A stretch of DNA of 64,000 nucleotides from positions 121,215,631 to 121,279,630 of the forward strand of contig NC_135714.1 in assembly GCF_964656455.1 (NCBI RefSeq), in the 5' to 3' direction. The notes under the pieces were generated by a model. That model made no database searches, had not been told where the DNA came from, and worked only from the letters and a program-made list of their open reading frames with translations. Source of the DNA: Halichoerus grypus (Eukaryota > Chordata > Mammalia > Carnivora > Phocidae). The translations under genes were made by a program, and so were the position numbers. Positions 36,872 through 48,935 of this stretch are shown piece after piece. The number at the start of each line of letters is the position of its first letter. Position 1 is the stretch's first letter.

Positions 36872-39540
36872 CTGTTAAACAGGGGGAGGGGGAAGTCAGG
36901 GGAGAAAAGAAAATAGTATAGCATTCACACAGGAAAGAAACTCAACCTTAAATATCCTGAAATACAACACATTATGTTATATAATACAGCTGTTTCAGAT
37001 GGAGTTTTTATGCTAAACAGCCCCAAATGCATCCTGTGCATTTTTTTCTTCCTGTACTACATTGACAAATGCATTTAAAAAAAGAAGATTCCTTTTGCTT
37101 TATGTGCAAGAAGGAAGAGAGAGACACTAAGATGATATTCACGTGGGTTGAATGTGTACGTACCAGGAAGAATCAATTGCATAAGAAGCATAACAGCACC
37201 AATCAACAAGACTACATGAATAAAACTAAAATATGGATCAGGCCATAAAAAATAATCTGATAAATACATCTTCGGAAAACGAAATGAGAAACACAGTATG
37301 TAGTGAAGCAAACGGACATGCCTGGCACATTGAAACACACCATCTATTGTTACTATACCTACATAATGCATTTAAAGTTATAACAATGATTTATGGAAAT
37401 GGTTTGGTATTTAAAATGAATGAAACATCTGACATGTCATCCTTGCCAGCCATACGATTCGTTGAACAAAACTCGACTCAGCACCCTTCTGTTAGTTCAG
37501 CTCATACACTATGTTTTCTGCTGCTCATCTTACTTAGATGAGGCCAAATCTATCTCCAAGGGACTCCTGATCTGAAAAGAGATCCATATTTGCAGAGTGA
37601 CTCTTTGGGAAAGAAAAGATTTTCTGTGTGAGTGAAAAATGGATGTTTGTAATTGGGCTTAAAAGCAGCTCCAATTGTGGCATGTCTGAGATCTGCCATA
37701 CTTACATAAGTCGAAAATAAAAGTTCCATGTTATATTTCATCAGTATTCAGAGTTTTCAGAATTTCAATCATACTCAGTTGTCAAGGGGTGGTTTGATCT
37801 TTATGAGCTCCTCCAGGTTCTGAAGCAGAAAACTGGTTGTCACTCAGTCTTAAGAAGAGTGCCATAGGAACAAGCCTCTGAGCTTCCATAGCCCCCTTTC
37901 AACCAGTTGCAGCCCCTGAAAACCTCCTACACAGACATTCTTGATGAGGCATTTGACCACATCACTGGCCAGCAGTGGTCATAATTACTTCGGACATCTA
38001 TCTGACTTAGTTTAAAGCATCCATTCAATCATGTTGTGCTGTGCTCTGGTGTTTCCTTGTTCTTTGGTAAGACCTAAGGACTGTGGAGCCAGTGACAAAG
38101 TGAAATAGCAGCTTCTCTGAATAAAACAAATGGTTTACTGAGCAAAAGGAGAGTTATTCTGGACTTGCATAATTCCTATTGTCAATTGTGTGAGTGAGCT
38201 GGTTACTTGTTCAACATTCTGCGGCACTTAGGTAGGAAATACGCGGTAGGTTTTAAAGAATTGATATTTTTGTGATTAAGAAAAGCTTCCTTGCCCAGTA
38301 TTATTTCTCTAGTATCACTACCATTCCCTCCTGTCCAGTTTTAAGGTGAAAGTTATCTGTAGCAAATCTTAACTTCGTCGAAAACTTTTTGCCTCTCCCA
38401 TCTTCCTTGTTAGGAGAGAAGTATAGTCTCCTAAATCACCTCTCTCTCATCTATCTATCAATCATATTATAAATATTATATTCTGATTACAAATTTAGGT
38501 TAAATATTAACCACAATCTATCAATATAATAGTATAGAAATACTCTCTCCCACTGGGGCCACCTGTAGATAGGCCCATCTGGCTGAGGGGTACACTAGTG
38601 GCCAAAAAGTAAGTTGAAAGGATTTTGTGACAGTCCTTAATGCAAATACAGGGGACTAATTTATACTAGATTTTTTTTTTTTTTAAAACAACTGCCAGAG
38701 CACATTTCACATTTTCCAGTCTGTTTGCTGAATACGCCTTAGAAGTGAAAATTACTAAATTAAAAGGTAGTGGTTTTTTTGTTTTGTTTTGTTTCTGGAA
38801 GGATAGTTTTATAATTGAATTACTTTATTGTTTACTGACTTCATTCTCTGGAGATTAGCATAATACATTAAAAATGCCTCACACATTCCATTATTCAGCT
38901 AGAATTGAAGGCCACGTGGCCAAGGGGCCAGCACAGAACTTAAGGCTCGAGGCCCCTGACTATGGCGCATTGTGAGCATGGGTGCTGTTCCTTCTTTCTA
39001 CTAAGAATAGCACAAATGGTCATTTCCTCGTAACCACAAATGAATTTTTAAGCACTCTGCAAGTGTAAACTGCAAAGGATGTGTTAAGTAATGATATTAG
39101 TAATTTCCTCACCAGCAGATTATGAAAAAATAACTAATTAGTGGCCGCCTTGCAAGGTGCCCTGACAATACAGAGTCATTCGTTTTAGCCATCATTAGTA
39201 GATCACCATGGAAGCAAATCACCATGTTGCCTCCACTGAAATGTGACATGATCAGTCATTTAAGGGCAGTGACTAAATCTGCAGGATAGAAAATGATTTT
39301 TTTTTTCTTTACAGACCCATCAAAGCCATCACTTAAAAACAAGTAAAAAAAAAGTCTCACTTTTAAATACATCACTGCTACATGAGGAGACATTTCCTTA
39401 AATAAAACCCAATGTGCATGACTTGATGACATCTGCGTATTTCTCCCTCTTTTCTGTGGGTGACTACGGCTGTATGGTAGATCTCAAGTCCCCCACTGCA
39501 GGTATCCTCTCAAACCACCCAGACCACTAAAAACAAAAGT
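36872..39540. other. Probable intron, free of recognised repeats
   Basis: It would be the 3' end of the intron before the terminal exon on the minus strand. A minus-strand frame at 37371-37075 includes a hydrophobic stretch (IHVVLLIGAVMLLMQLILPG) followed by a donor-like G|GTACGT near 37162, but its phase does not fit the terminal exon, so it is not called as an exon. No transposon recognised. Confidence 0.35.
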
Positions 39541-39920
39541 GACATTGGGGAGGGTATGTGCTATGGTGAGCGCTGTGAATTGTGTAAGACTGATGAATCA
39601 CAGACCTGTACCCCTGAAACAAATAATACGTTATATGTTAAAAAAAAAAAAGAAGATAGTAGGAAAGGAAAAATGAAGGGGGGGAAATCGGAGGGGGAGA
39701 CGAACCATGAGAGACAATGGACTCTGAGAAACAAACTGAGGGTTCTAGAGGGGAGGGGGTGGGGGGATGGATTAGCCTGGTGATGGGTATTAAAGAGGGC
39801 ACATATTGCATGGAGCACTGGGTGTTATATAAAAACAATGAATCATGGAACATTACATCAAAAACTAATGATGTAATGTATGGTGACTAACATAACATAA
39901 TAAAATAAAATCTAAAAAAA
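39541..39920 (+). mobile_element. 5'-truncated carnivore L1 3' end, sense
   Basis: 'tatgtgctatggtgagcgct', 'tgtacccctgaaacaaataa', a G-rich tract, 'gtattaaagagggcacatat' and an A-rich end; the same 3' end as the copies at 1.35 and 11.35 kb but in the opposite orientation. A short flanking duplication (aaaagtga, about 39535-39542 and 39916-39923) is probable. Frames of both strands at 39556-39853 lie in the element. Confidence 0.85.
39747..39770 (+). promoter_or_regulatory. G-quadruplex-prone tract in the L1 3' UTR
   Basis: ggggagggggtggggggatgg lies in the 3' UTR. Mammalian L1 3' UTRs are known to carry such tracts. Confidence 0.5.
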
Positions 39921-39923
39921 AGT

Positions 39924-42112
39924 GAGTCTTCCTATCTTCTTCTGCTGGGTAATCATTCATGAAGAGTTTTGCTATTTGGTATTTTATTCCTTTAACCATT
40001 AGAGCTCTTCTAGCTCCCCCAAAGGAAAATTCCCAATTAGAACTAAATTGAAAAAGATTTACTTCTGACCAGAAAGCTGATTTCCTCCCATGCTAAAATG
40101 AGACCATTTAACATTTAATTACATCCAGGTTTGGGGCCGTGGGTACACCAGCTTGAAATTATGTGCTAAGATTTGAAAGCCAATATTTTTACAGAGTTTT
40201 CTTTGACTCCACATTCATCTAATAAATCAATCTTAATAGAGCACCATGTTTCAGGCCCTAGATTGGTGGGTTGCATCAGAGTTTAAGCTGGCCAATCTGT
40301 GTAAAAATGAATATAATGTAGGTCTCGTATCAATAAGAACTTTGAGACTGGTACAGAAATCACAGAATCATAGATTCTCAGATGTAAAAGTGCCTTCAAA
40401 AAATCTTCAAGTTGAACTGCACATTTTATAGATGAGAAACTAAATCTGAAGGCCTTGCCGATGCTTTACAACAGCAATCGCAAGGAAAGGATCCTGAGAA
40501 TGTAGTTAGTCTGCTTCACAGTTTGCTTACACAGCAGTCTGATAAAATAAGGGGAGAAAGACTTCTTGTGTTCAGTTTAGATCAAGGCCCATGAAATTTA
40601 AAGCTTAAAATAGTCTTAAATGTCAAATTATCTACCAAAGCTTTTCAAAAGTTTAATTTATAACTAGAATATTAAAAGTATATTTCCAGGACTTTAAGAA
40701 ACTGTACAACTATTTAAATCCAGGGAAAATTTTGATAAAACAATGTCAAAGGTGGGATAATTTCCAGTGGCCTAGAAGCAAGATTAGCCTTTGTGGCCAC
40801 TGGATCACCTGCCACATTTAAGATGGTTTCTTCATTCTAATTGGATTTCAGAATCTAATTCAAAATATATTATGTAGATTATAGGAAAAGCCCCTAAATG
40901 AAGAAATTACTCAGAAGATGTAAGATTTTGTCACTGCTTTGAGTATCTGGGTCATAGATGTTTTCTAATCATCATGGATAAGTTTGGTATAAAAGAAAGA
41001 GCAGTATTAAGCAAAACACAGCCCCAAAGGAAGCGGGAGTCCTCCCCATAGGACACTGCATGCATTTCTGGACAGGACACGTTTTGGGGGAAGGGGGACT
41101 GCTATGAACTAGAGGATACTAGAGCCTAATAACCAGGAAGTAATAGTGAGCTGGAGAGCCTGGCATATCAGAGAAGACGAAGATGGAAGACGTTGAGAAT
41201 CAGAAGCGCTCCACTGGCTTAGAGAAGAGGAAAAAATCAAGAGGCTGATTTCAGAGAGTCCAAGTTTCTCTAGTATAAAGTCTGGGCTACCTTGGGAAGC
41301 AAAGGGAGTGTGTGGAAGTAAAGAAAAAGATCTCCCATGCATCATGTCCTACCCTGTGAAAGCTGCTTTGTAGGTGTTATCTTGTTCATTTCTTACACAC
41401 AGCCAAGCTGGTCGGCATTATTATCTCCAAGAGCCCAAAAGGGTCACAAAACTTGTTCAAGTGGCAGATAGGGGATTTTTATCCCTGTCTGTCCAGTGGA
41501 AAAACCATATTCCTCTCACTTTATGACTGGGCTCCTTCAAGCACAAGGCTTCTTGCTCTGTCTGAAGCTGGCAGGTGTGATTTCTTGCTAGTTGTTACAT
41601 TAGATTAAGGGACTTCTAAAATTACTTTCATCTCCACCTTCCCGTGATTCTTTGATTCTATTCAAACACAATGGCAATACTCTAGAGATGCATATTTTTT
41701 TCTACTAATAGAATAGGTGACAGTTCAATAAGAACTAGTTGAGGTAGGGAGCGAAAATCAAAGAATGCCAAGCATGTTGACACTGTGTTTGGTCTCTGAA
41801 GGTGTTCTTACCCATTCTTACCTATTGTTAGAGCTAAAAAAAGACATGTGACTTATTCGACCATTTTGATTTAGTTTCTCCCTGGTATCACTTTTTTACT
41901 CTTCTTCCATTTCACTCTTTTAGTTTTATAAAGTACCCAGAAAATAGGAATATCCTCTTGTCAGAAGAAGCAAGGCTCCAAGTAGTGACACTTTCAGATA
42001 GTATCTGAACATTCCTTTGAAGAGACAGAAGGTACATATGCCCAGAAAAACAATTCAAGAAAAGATAGGAAAGTGGCTTGGTATCAAGTCTAAACATGTT
42101 TTATACATAATT
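39924..42112. other. Non-coding stretch with MIR fossils
   Basis: About 40330-40445 ('cacagaatcatagattctca' then 'ttttatagatgagaaactaa') and 41355-41480 ('ttattatctccaagagccca', 'caagtggcagataggggatt') look like old SINE-class repeats on the plus strand; the second is the better MIR match. The frame at 41109-41345 is unsupported. Confidence 0.45.
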
Positions 42113-42202
42113 TTGGGGGGCTCGAACTCATGACCTTGAGATCAAGACCTGAGCTGAAATCAAAAGTCGGATGCTTAACTGACTGAGCCACTCAGGCACC
42201 CC
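42113..42202 (-). mobile_element. Partial CAN-SINE (head half), antisense
   Basis: Only the tRNA-derived head is present ('catgaccttgagatcaagac' to 'gagccactcaggcacccct'); the CT-rich body and tail are missing and no duplication is seen. It is flanked by TATA-rich repeats. Confidence 0.8.
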
Positions 42203-42654
42203 TATATATACATATATATAAAAATTTAAAGAAAAAAAAGAAAGGAGGAAGAGGACATAATGAGTTGAAAGTATAATTGCTTCCATCAGATGATTACCAG
42301 AGAACTGATTCCAGTTTTGATCTTAGAATTTTAGAAAGAAGGATATTTGGATAAGGTCCAGAAAGAAGTATCATAAATGATTAAAGGACTGAAGAAAAAA
42401 GCTTATGAGGAGGTGTTTACGGTTAATTTTATTTGGATAAGAGAAGACTAATATGCAATGTGATCACTATATTTAAATGTATGTAAGACTGCAGTAAAAT
42501 AATTTTTGAGGTATTATTTTTTGTTCTCTTATATTTTAGGGTGTAGAATAAAGCATGTGTTCCAGGAATTTTAGCAGTGCCCAAACTAAGTAGATCTGCC
42601 CTTCGTTAATCTCATGACAGAGAAAATGTGAGGTGGCCAATGAGGGGGAATAGG

Positions 42655-42725
42655 ATCTTTGAGGGTGGGGAGAGGAAAGAGAGGGAGAGGGAGAAGGAAA
42701 GGGAAGGGAGAGAGAGACACATAAA
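42655..42725. repeat. GA/GGGA purine-rich tract
   Basis: About 70 bases of almost pure purine on the plus strand, followed at 42771-42788 by further G runs (tggggggcgtgcgggggg). The frames at 42536-42862 arise from this low complexity. Confidence 0.7.
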
Positions 42726-42788
42726 GACAGAGAACAACTAGGAAGAAGACAAAAGGACAAAGTTTGGTGTGGGGGGCGTGCGGGGGGT

Positions 42789-43945
42789 GAAGCCTTGTGC
42801 CTTGTTCCACATGGGTGCCTGGGGACAAATGACCACCAGACAGGAAGGGAGGCTGGATGCATCCAGGAAGCTGGCCCTCAGTCCTCAGTCACTGGTCTTG
42901 CCAAACAGTCCCTTGTCTTGAGTTTGGCTCGGATGCAACGAAATAAAGGTGAATGAAATACCACAGTGAACAGGAAATGGGCACACCAGTGGCTAATGAC
43001 TGCTAACAGACAAGCCTTCTAGAAGTTTCAGCGCAAGATAAGACCTGTGGTAAGAGGAAGGCTCGAAATAAAAGTGACAAACTTTCCATCATCCTGGCTG
43101 GATGGGAACCGAAATGGAGAGTGACACTTGTTTAAAGAAATTTCTTTAGAAGAAACAAAACAAAACCACATTACATCTTACGTACCTTAATGGGCAGATA
43201 AATAAGGAAATTCTATAAAGAAATAAGTGCACAGGTCTAGATATAAACCCATAATTCATTTTCTATTTCCCATGCAACATAACTAGCTTTTCTTTGTACC
43301 GGAGTGCCAACAAGATGACTTAGCTTTAATTGCTTCAAAGTTAACAGTCAGAAGAAGGGAAACCAGTCCTTAAAAAACATTCTGTAATGTGCTTGTTGCT
43401 TTGGTACTTAAAATATAAACAACCACTGTCTCACTGATCAAGTTTGCCACTCTCTTGGAGTTCGGGATAATTTTTATCCCCAAGTTAAGAGAAAATTAAC
43501 ATGCCCAAAATAAGACTTCTGATTCCATTCTTGATAAGCACCAGACAGGGAATCATGAGATTAATCCACGGCGAGCTAGCTTCCCTGGTGGAGCTGGGGG
43601 CCTGGGAGAGCAGGCCAGCCTGACTCCAGGGGCTGCCCTTAAGCTCTCAAATAAAAATCAAGGTCCATATATACCGACAGATTATAGCCTATGTTATTCT
43701 GAAAGTCGCCTGGAAAATGTAGCAGGTATCGGTAGCAACGAATAAGTATCACCACTTGTGTAAAAGAAAAGAAAATCAGTTCAGCTCTCTCTTACCTATT
43801 TGGTTAAGTATCTAATACTGTTAATGACCTTTAGTTATCTAGATTTTGTGTCCTGCATACGACTCCTGATTCTGGCCATTGGGAAAGCCTTATAACTGGC
43901 TTCCTAGAACTCCACTATTTATTCAGGGTTGATAAATGATCTCAA
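42789..43945. other. Non-coding stretch, nothing recognised
   Basis: No coding, RNA or repeat family signal that I can support. Confidence 0.35.
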
Positions 43946-43958
43946 AAGTTGTTCAGCC

Positions 43959-44110
43959 AGCGGTGTCTCGGTGGCTCAGTCGGTTGAGCGTCAGTTCATG
44001 ATCTCGGGGAGGTGAGATCGAGCTCAGGGTCAGTCTCCATGCTCAGCATGGAGCCCCACCTCACACTCTAAATAAATAAATAAATAAAATCTTAAAAAAA
44101 AAAAAAAAAA
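43959..44110 (+). mobile_element. Short, internally deleted CAN-SINE
   Basis: 'gtgtctcggtggctcagtcg' head, reduced body, (AAAT)n and a long A run. Flanked by aagttgttcagcc (43946-43958) and aagatgttcagct (44111-44123), two mismatches. It lacks most of the CT-rich body. Confidence 0.85.
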
Positions 44111-44374
44111 AAGATGTTCAGCTGTTTTCTACTGACCAGAGACTTACTTCCTCCTGTTTTTCTGTTTAATACTGGGTATTTCTTTTCCTTTTTTTAATGA
44201 TATTGTCCCAATATAAGTTCTAGTCGCTTGACTATAGATCTTGATTAACTTCCCTTTTTGATCTGTACCCCTCAGCCCCTCTAAGGATACAGAACACAAC
44301 TCCATGAAAATAACATTTCCCAAGATATCTCTGATGAAATAAGTTGAGGGAATACTGGGTTAAAAACTCAAAGA

Positions 44375-44402
44375 CATTAATTAATTAATTAATTAATTAA
44401 TT
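44375..44402. repeat. (AATT)n microsatellite
   Basis: About seven ATTA/AATT units. The sequence is self-complementary, so the tract is palindromic. Confidence 0.9.
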
Positions 44403-44449
44403 TATGAAATACTCTTTTAAGTACTGACTTTGTGCATTGAATGGTGTGA

Positions 44450-44780
44450 ACTGACAACAGTCTAAAAGGATTAGAAAAGAGGAGGGGGCAATGATGTAGG
44501 AAAAGCTGATTGATCCTGAAATGACAGAGGCCCCTAAAGTTCAGGCTAAAAAATTTTGGCATCACTCTCTATGTAGCAGGGAGTGACTGATGGGTGCTGA
44601 ACTTTAGGAAGTAGACTGGAAGGCAAGGGATTGGAGAAAGCAGAACAATTAAGAGACTACTGCAATGGTCTGGGTGAAAAGTTGTAAGGGTCTGGAGTAA
44701 AGCAGAAGAAATAGAAATGAATGAGAGACCATATCTGAAAGACAGGGGATGGGGTGAATCAACATCCTGGGGAACCTACC
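44450..44780. other. Ancient repeat-like segment
   Basis: 'ttaagagactactgcaatgg' followed by 'tctgggtgaaaagttgtaag' recalls an old mammalian repeat class ('gaggctattgcaatagtcca...'). The family name is uncertain. Confidence 0.35.
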
Positions 44781-45294
44781 TTATATGAATTATAGACAGA
44801 GGTCGCAATTATAAATCATAAGACCCAGGAGAGAGTATGTATCTTGGATACATTTTTTCCCCTTCTCTGTTCCCTTTTGTAACTATGCTGACAGAGATAA
44901 TCAGGCTGAGTCTAAGGACTCATCATTTCTGACACTTGCAACAATTTTCTACAATAATTCTTGAAACGGCTGTGTTGTTTGCCAAATAGATGGCTATCTG
45001 GGAGAGTACAAAATATCACGCAGAGCCAACTGTGGTAATTGCTTACAGTTAACTTTTTTGATTAAAATAAAAAATGTGTCAGTAGTTTCATTGTAGTAGA
45101 ACCAAGAGAATTCTTAGGACACAACAGGTTTTTTTTTTCCTATCCATTTGGTTCATGCTTTGTTGCACTTCAGTCAGAAATCACATTCTGTATTGACTGT
45201 CTTCTGTCCAACTGAGTAAGACACAAAGACACAGACCTTAGAAAAAGGCTATTTTTTCCCTATTTTTGTCTTGTTTAGGGTCCCTCTAATTTGC

Positions 45295-45460
45295 TTAAAG
45301 CTTTTCCTCAACTCAGATTGTTGGAACCTAAAGGGACGTTAGAGATCACCTGGTCCAACATCTTCATTATTCAGATGAGAAAGCTGAGGCGTCCAGAGGA
45401 AGACAAGGATCTCATTAGTAGTCCATGGGGTGTAGAGCTGGGATTGTGTGCAGAACAATT
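45295..45460 (+). mobile_element. Ancient SINE-like repeat
   Basis: 'agagatcacctggtccaaca', 'attcagatgagaaagctgag' and 'ggggtgtagagctgggattg' follow a widespread old mammalian repeat related in sequence to the MIR core. Family uncertain. Confidence 0.45.
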
Positions 45461-45854
45461 AGATAGATGATATTCTTCAGCTCTCACACAATGAAACAGA
45501 ACTTCCTCTCAGGCCCCATCCCTAATAGAGAGGAAGAAGCCACTTTCTCACTCCTCGGATTTTATACATTGTGAGGACATGGTGTCCAGCACATTCCTAC
45601 ACAGAAATGTTCTCAGGGTTGAGAGGAAGTGGAGCCCATATGACTCATCCTGATCTCTCTGTTCCTCAGCAATCCCTAAGGCATTTTACTTCCTTTTTCT
45701 AGACAATTATGGTGTGGAATTAGCCTTTCTCAATCTATCACTATAGCTGCTATTGCTCCAACTTACAAACCATTGAGAATTCCAGGAAAAAAAGAAAATT
45801 AATGAATGGGTTCACTTAACACTGATTCATAAAATCATCAGCTAAGCTCATAGA

Positions 45855-46085
45855 ACGTTAGTAATAAAAGTTACCATTTATTGAATACTAATTATTTTAC
45901 AAAGGCCCATCCCCTCACCCTAATGATCTTCAACCTTTATACTACTACTGTAAGGGAAGTACAAAGATCCATTTTGCAAAAGGCAAAACTCAGAAATAGC
46001 CAAGTTTACATCAGCAAAAGAGGTAGAGATGGAATTTGAATCTCATTCCTTCTGACTCCTAAGTCTGTGCTCTTAATAATTGCTC
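45855..46085 (+). mobile_element. MIR SINE, near full length
   Basis: 'taccatttattgaatactaa', 'gatggaatttgaatctcatt' and 'gtctgtgctcttaataattg' appear in MIR order. Confidence 0.75.
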
Positions 46086-46613
46086 TACTTTCTTCTCTAC
46101 ATTCTGCATTGGGCAAGAAACTATGGAGATCAGAGTATCTGCATACATGGCCTTACAGTCTACATAGGACACCTCAAAATACTTAGAATAATTAGAGAAA
46201 GAGATGTAGTATTTGCCATAAATGAAATAAAGGGTTCAAATCTAAAGAGTTTTCAGTGTGACCTTAGGCTTAGGGTGACCACACATCCCAGCGTGCCCAG
46301 GATAGCTCTGGTTTATGCCTATTGCCCCAGCAGGACTTAGGTGGAGGGAAGGTGGGTTAAAGCATACAGTATTAAAAAGAAAGAAAAGAAAAAAGAAGCA
46401 AGGATATGTGGTGCTTGCTATGTTTGTGTGCTGTTACATGTTTGCTGAATAAGCGTGTAGCGGCATGTATTTACGTGAGAGAAGGATGGGAGGATGAGTG
46501 GGAGAAACAGGGCAGGGTCTGACAAGGAGATGAAATGATACTACAAGATGATATGATTCTACATAATATATTTGGGTTTTATAAAGATCAGTTTAAAAAT
46601 ACTCTGCAGGGTA

Positions 46614-46754
46614 GGGCGCCTGGTGGCTCAATCAGTTAAGCATCTGACTCTTGATCTCAGCTCAGGTCTTGATCTCAGGGTTGTGAGTTCAAGCCCTGTG
46701 TTGGACTCCACGCTGGGTGTGGAGCCTACTTAAAAAAAAAAAAAAAAAAAGGTC
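46614..46754 (+). mobile_element. Short CAN-SINE, sense
   Basis: 'gggcgcctggtggctcaatc' head running to a poly-A tail without the usual CT-rich body. The 12-bp perfect duplication ctctgcagggta lies at 46602-46613 and 46755-46766. It is a shortened form like the one at 43.96 kb. Confidence 0.9.
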
Positions 46755-46766
46755 CTCTGCAGGGTA

Positions 46767-48057
46767 GACTGAAGTAGAAAAATTGGAGGCAGAAAAGCCA
46801 GTGAAGAGGGTATTGAAATAATTAAGGTGAGAGGCAAATAGGACAGGATCAGCACGACAGAGAGAACTTGTCAAAGCCAAAAGACATGTTGGCGGGAAGA
46901 AATGGCAGAGCTCCAGTCAGCAGACAAGTAATTAAGACTTGCCTGATTGTTTATGACTTGCATTGGCCCAACTATTAGGCGCTATGGTCATGGACAGTGA
47001 AAGAACAACAGAAATTGCCTTAATGTACTCATGAAGCTTTGGAGCTAAGTAACAGCAAACTGAAATAATGGTACATGCTACCAAAAAGGTTTTACAGTAG
47101 TTAAAAAAAAAAAAATGTCATGGCAGAAGTGTATCATACAGCACAGAAAAACATAGGCAACTTAAAAACTGTTGTCATATGCAATTTAACTTCAGCAAAA
47201 TAGTATCACATCATAATAAATGAATTATGCTAACTTAGTTTTGTTGGTTTTGTTTTATGTAACTTGTCCATTTGTTTTGATTTATAGTTGTATCAGAGCT
47301 AAAGGCATAGGGAATTTCTACCTGGCCTTGTGTTTGGGCATATGTAAGTAAAATTATACTAAAAATAGTTTCTGTCAGAAAGGAAGGTATGCAATAATTA
47401 TTTCTTCTTAAGGAGATCAGTGCAGGATTCAGGTTTGAGAAACACTGTCTAACACAAATAAGACTGTTATTTACATCACTGGCTTTGACAAGGAGGTAGT
47501 TAACCGTCACATGCAACCAAACAGTTTAAGTGGTCTGGTGGATTGGGAGTCAAACCGAAGGAAGAGGAGGACGATATGGGATTAAAAAGTAACAGTGACA
47601 GTTGAGACCACATCAAGAGGTATATATCATGTACAACAAATTCTGAAGGAGAAACATAAAATGAAGAAATGCAAGCAATAAAATCCAACCATATAAGCTA
47701 TGATTGATACTCAAGACTTGTTACAATAGCTGCACTTGGCTAAAATATGAGTTTTGTGGTTCTGTGATAGACATTCCATATATTTCTTTCCAGAAAGGTG
47801 AATATATCAATAGGCAGGAATTAATTTTATGGCCAAAAATATAAATGATAATTGGCAAAATTCATTAAAAGACAAAGTGCCAAGAAATATGAAGACAGTC
47901 CAGATGTCAGATCTAATTACTCCAAACCACAAATCAATTAGCAAAGGTCCATAGGTCATACCCATGAGAAGTGCCATTAATTTAAAGAGCTGATTTTATG
48001 AGTTTTTGTCAGGTGGTGGTGTTGAGCTCTTAAACCACATGGCTAAAATATTTACTT
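46767..48057. other. Non-coding stretch
   Basis: 46768-46880 resembles the ancient repeat class also seen at 44.5 kb. There is an A13 run at 47103. The frames at 47235-47688 are unsupported. Confidence 0.35.
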
Positions 48058-48067
48058 TTGTTCTTTT

Positions 48068-48252
48068 TTTTTTTTTTTTTTAAGATTTCATTTATTTGAG
48101 AGAGAGAGCCAGAGCCAGAGCCGGGTGAAGGGCAGAGGGAGAAGCAGAGTCCCCGCCAAGCAGGGAGCCCGATGCGGGGCTGGATCCCAGGACTCCAAGA
48201 TCACGACCGGAGCCAAGGCAGATGCTTAACCAACTGAGCCACCCAGGCACCC
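48068..48252 (-). mobile_element. CAN-SINE, antisense
   Basis: A complete antisense copy with a T20-class tail. A short imperfect duplication, ttgttctttt (48058-48067) and tggttctttt (48253-48262), bounds it. Confidence 0.9.
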
Positions 48253-48689
48253 TGGTTCTTTTAATTCCTTTTTCTAAATAAAAGTCAGTTAATTCCTTGA
48301 AAACTAGCTTCTAAGAAATTGTTTAGGGGATCACGAGGAACTGACTCTGTGTAAATAAAGTTAATCTAGTAGTGACCTAAGATTCCTACATGCAAGTATG
48401 AAGCCAAAATTTATCAGGACACTTATCCTTTTGTTTTAGAGGATTGTATCTTAATGGATTCCATTCTAGTAAATCAAGGATTAGCTGTTAACTCTCATTA
48501 TCTTAAAATACTTCCCATTGAGAATGATTAATAAAAAGTAAATGGTTGATTAAAAACCAAAATACAGATTATTAGCCTATACATTCCTATAATTGTATAA
48601 AGTATCAGTTTTAAAAAAATTCTCAGCAGATACCATCGTACATAGTGTCCAGTAATTCTATATCTCGATATAGCATGGTGTTTATACAC

Positions 48690-48935
48690 TGGAGAGTCAG
48701 ACAATCCTAGACTTGAATGTGACTTTGCCTCTTGTTACCTATGTCACCTGGACAAGTTATATAATTTGGCTAAACTTTTATTTTGTCTTCTTTCCAATGG
48801 GGGTGATAATAGTATTGTTACAGATAGGTTGACATGAACACATATATATATAAACAGACATGCACACAAATAGTATATTTAGTATGCCTTGCATATATTA
48901 AGTACTCAATAAATGGCAGCTATTATTATTGGTGT
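48690..48935 (-). mobile_element. MIR SINE, near full length
   Basis: 'agacttgaatgtgactttgc', 'acctggacaagttatataat', 'gggggtgataatagtattgt' and 'ttaagtactcaataaatggc' follow the reverse-complemented MIR. A TA/CA-rich insert sits at 48840-48870. Confidence 0.8.

Noticed and set aside
37075..37371. 98-codon minus-strand frame with a hydrophobic stretch and a donor-like G|GTACGT
   Set aside because: If spliced to 36871 the phase is wrong (it ends in phase 1 while the terminal exon needs phase 2), and the upstream acceptor is weak. Not called as an exon.
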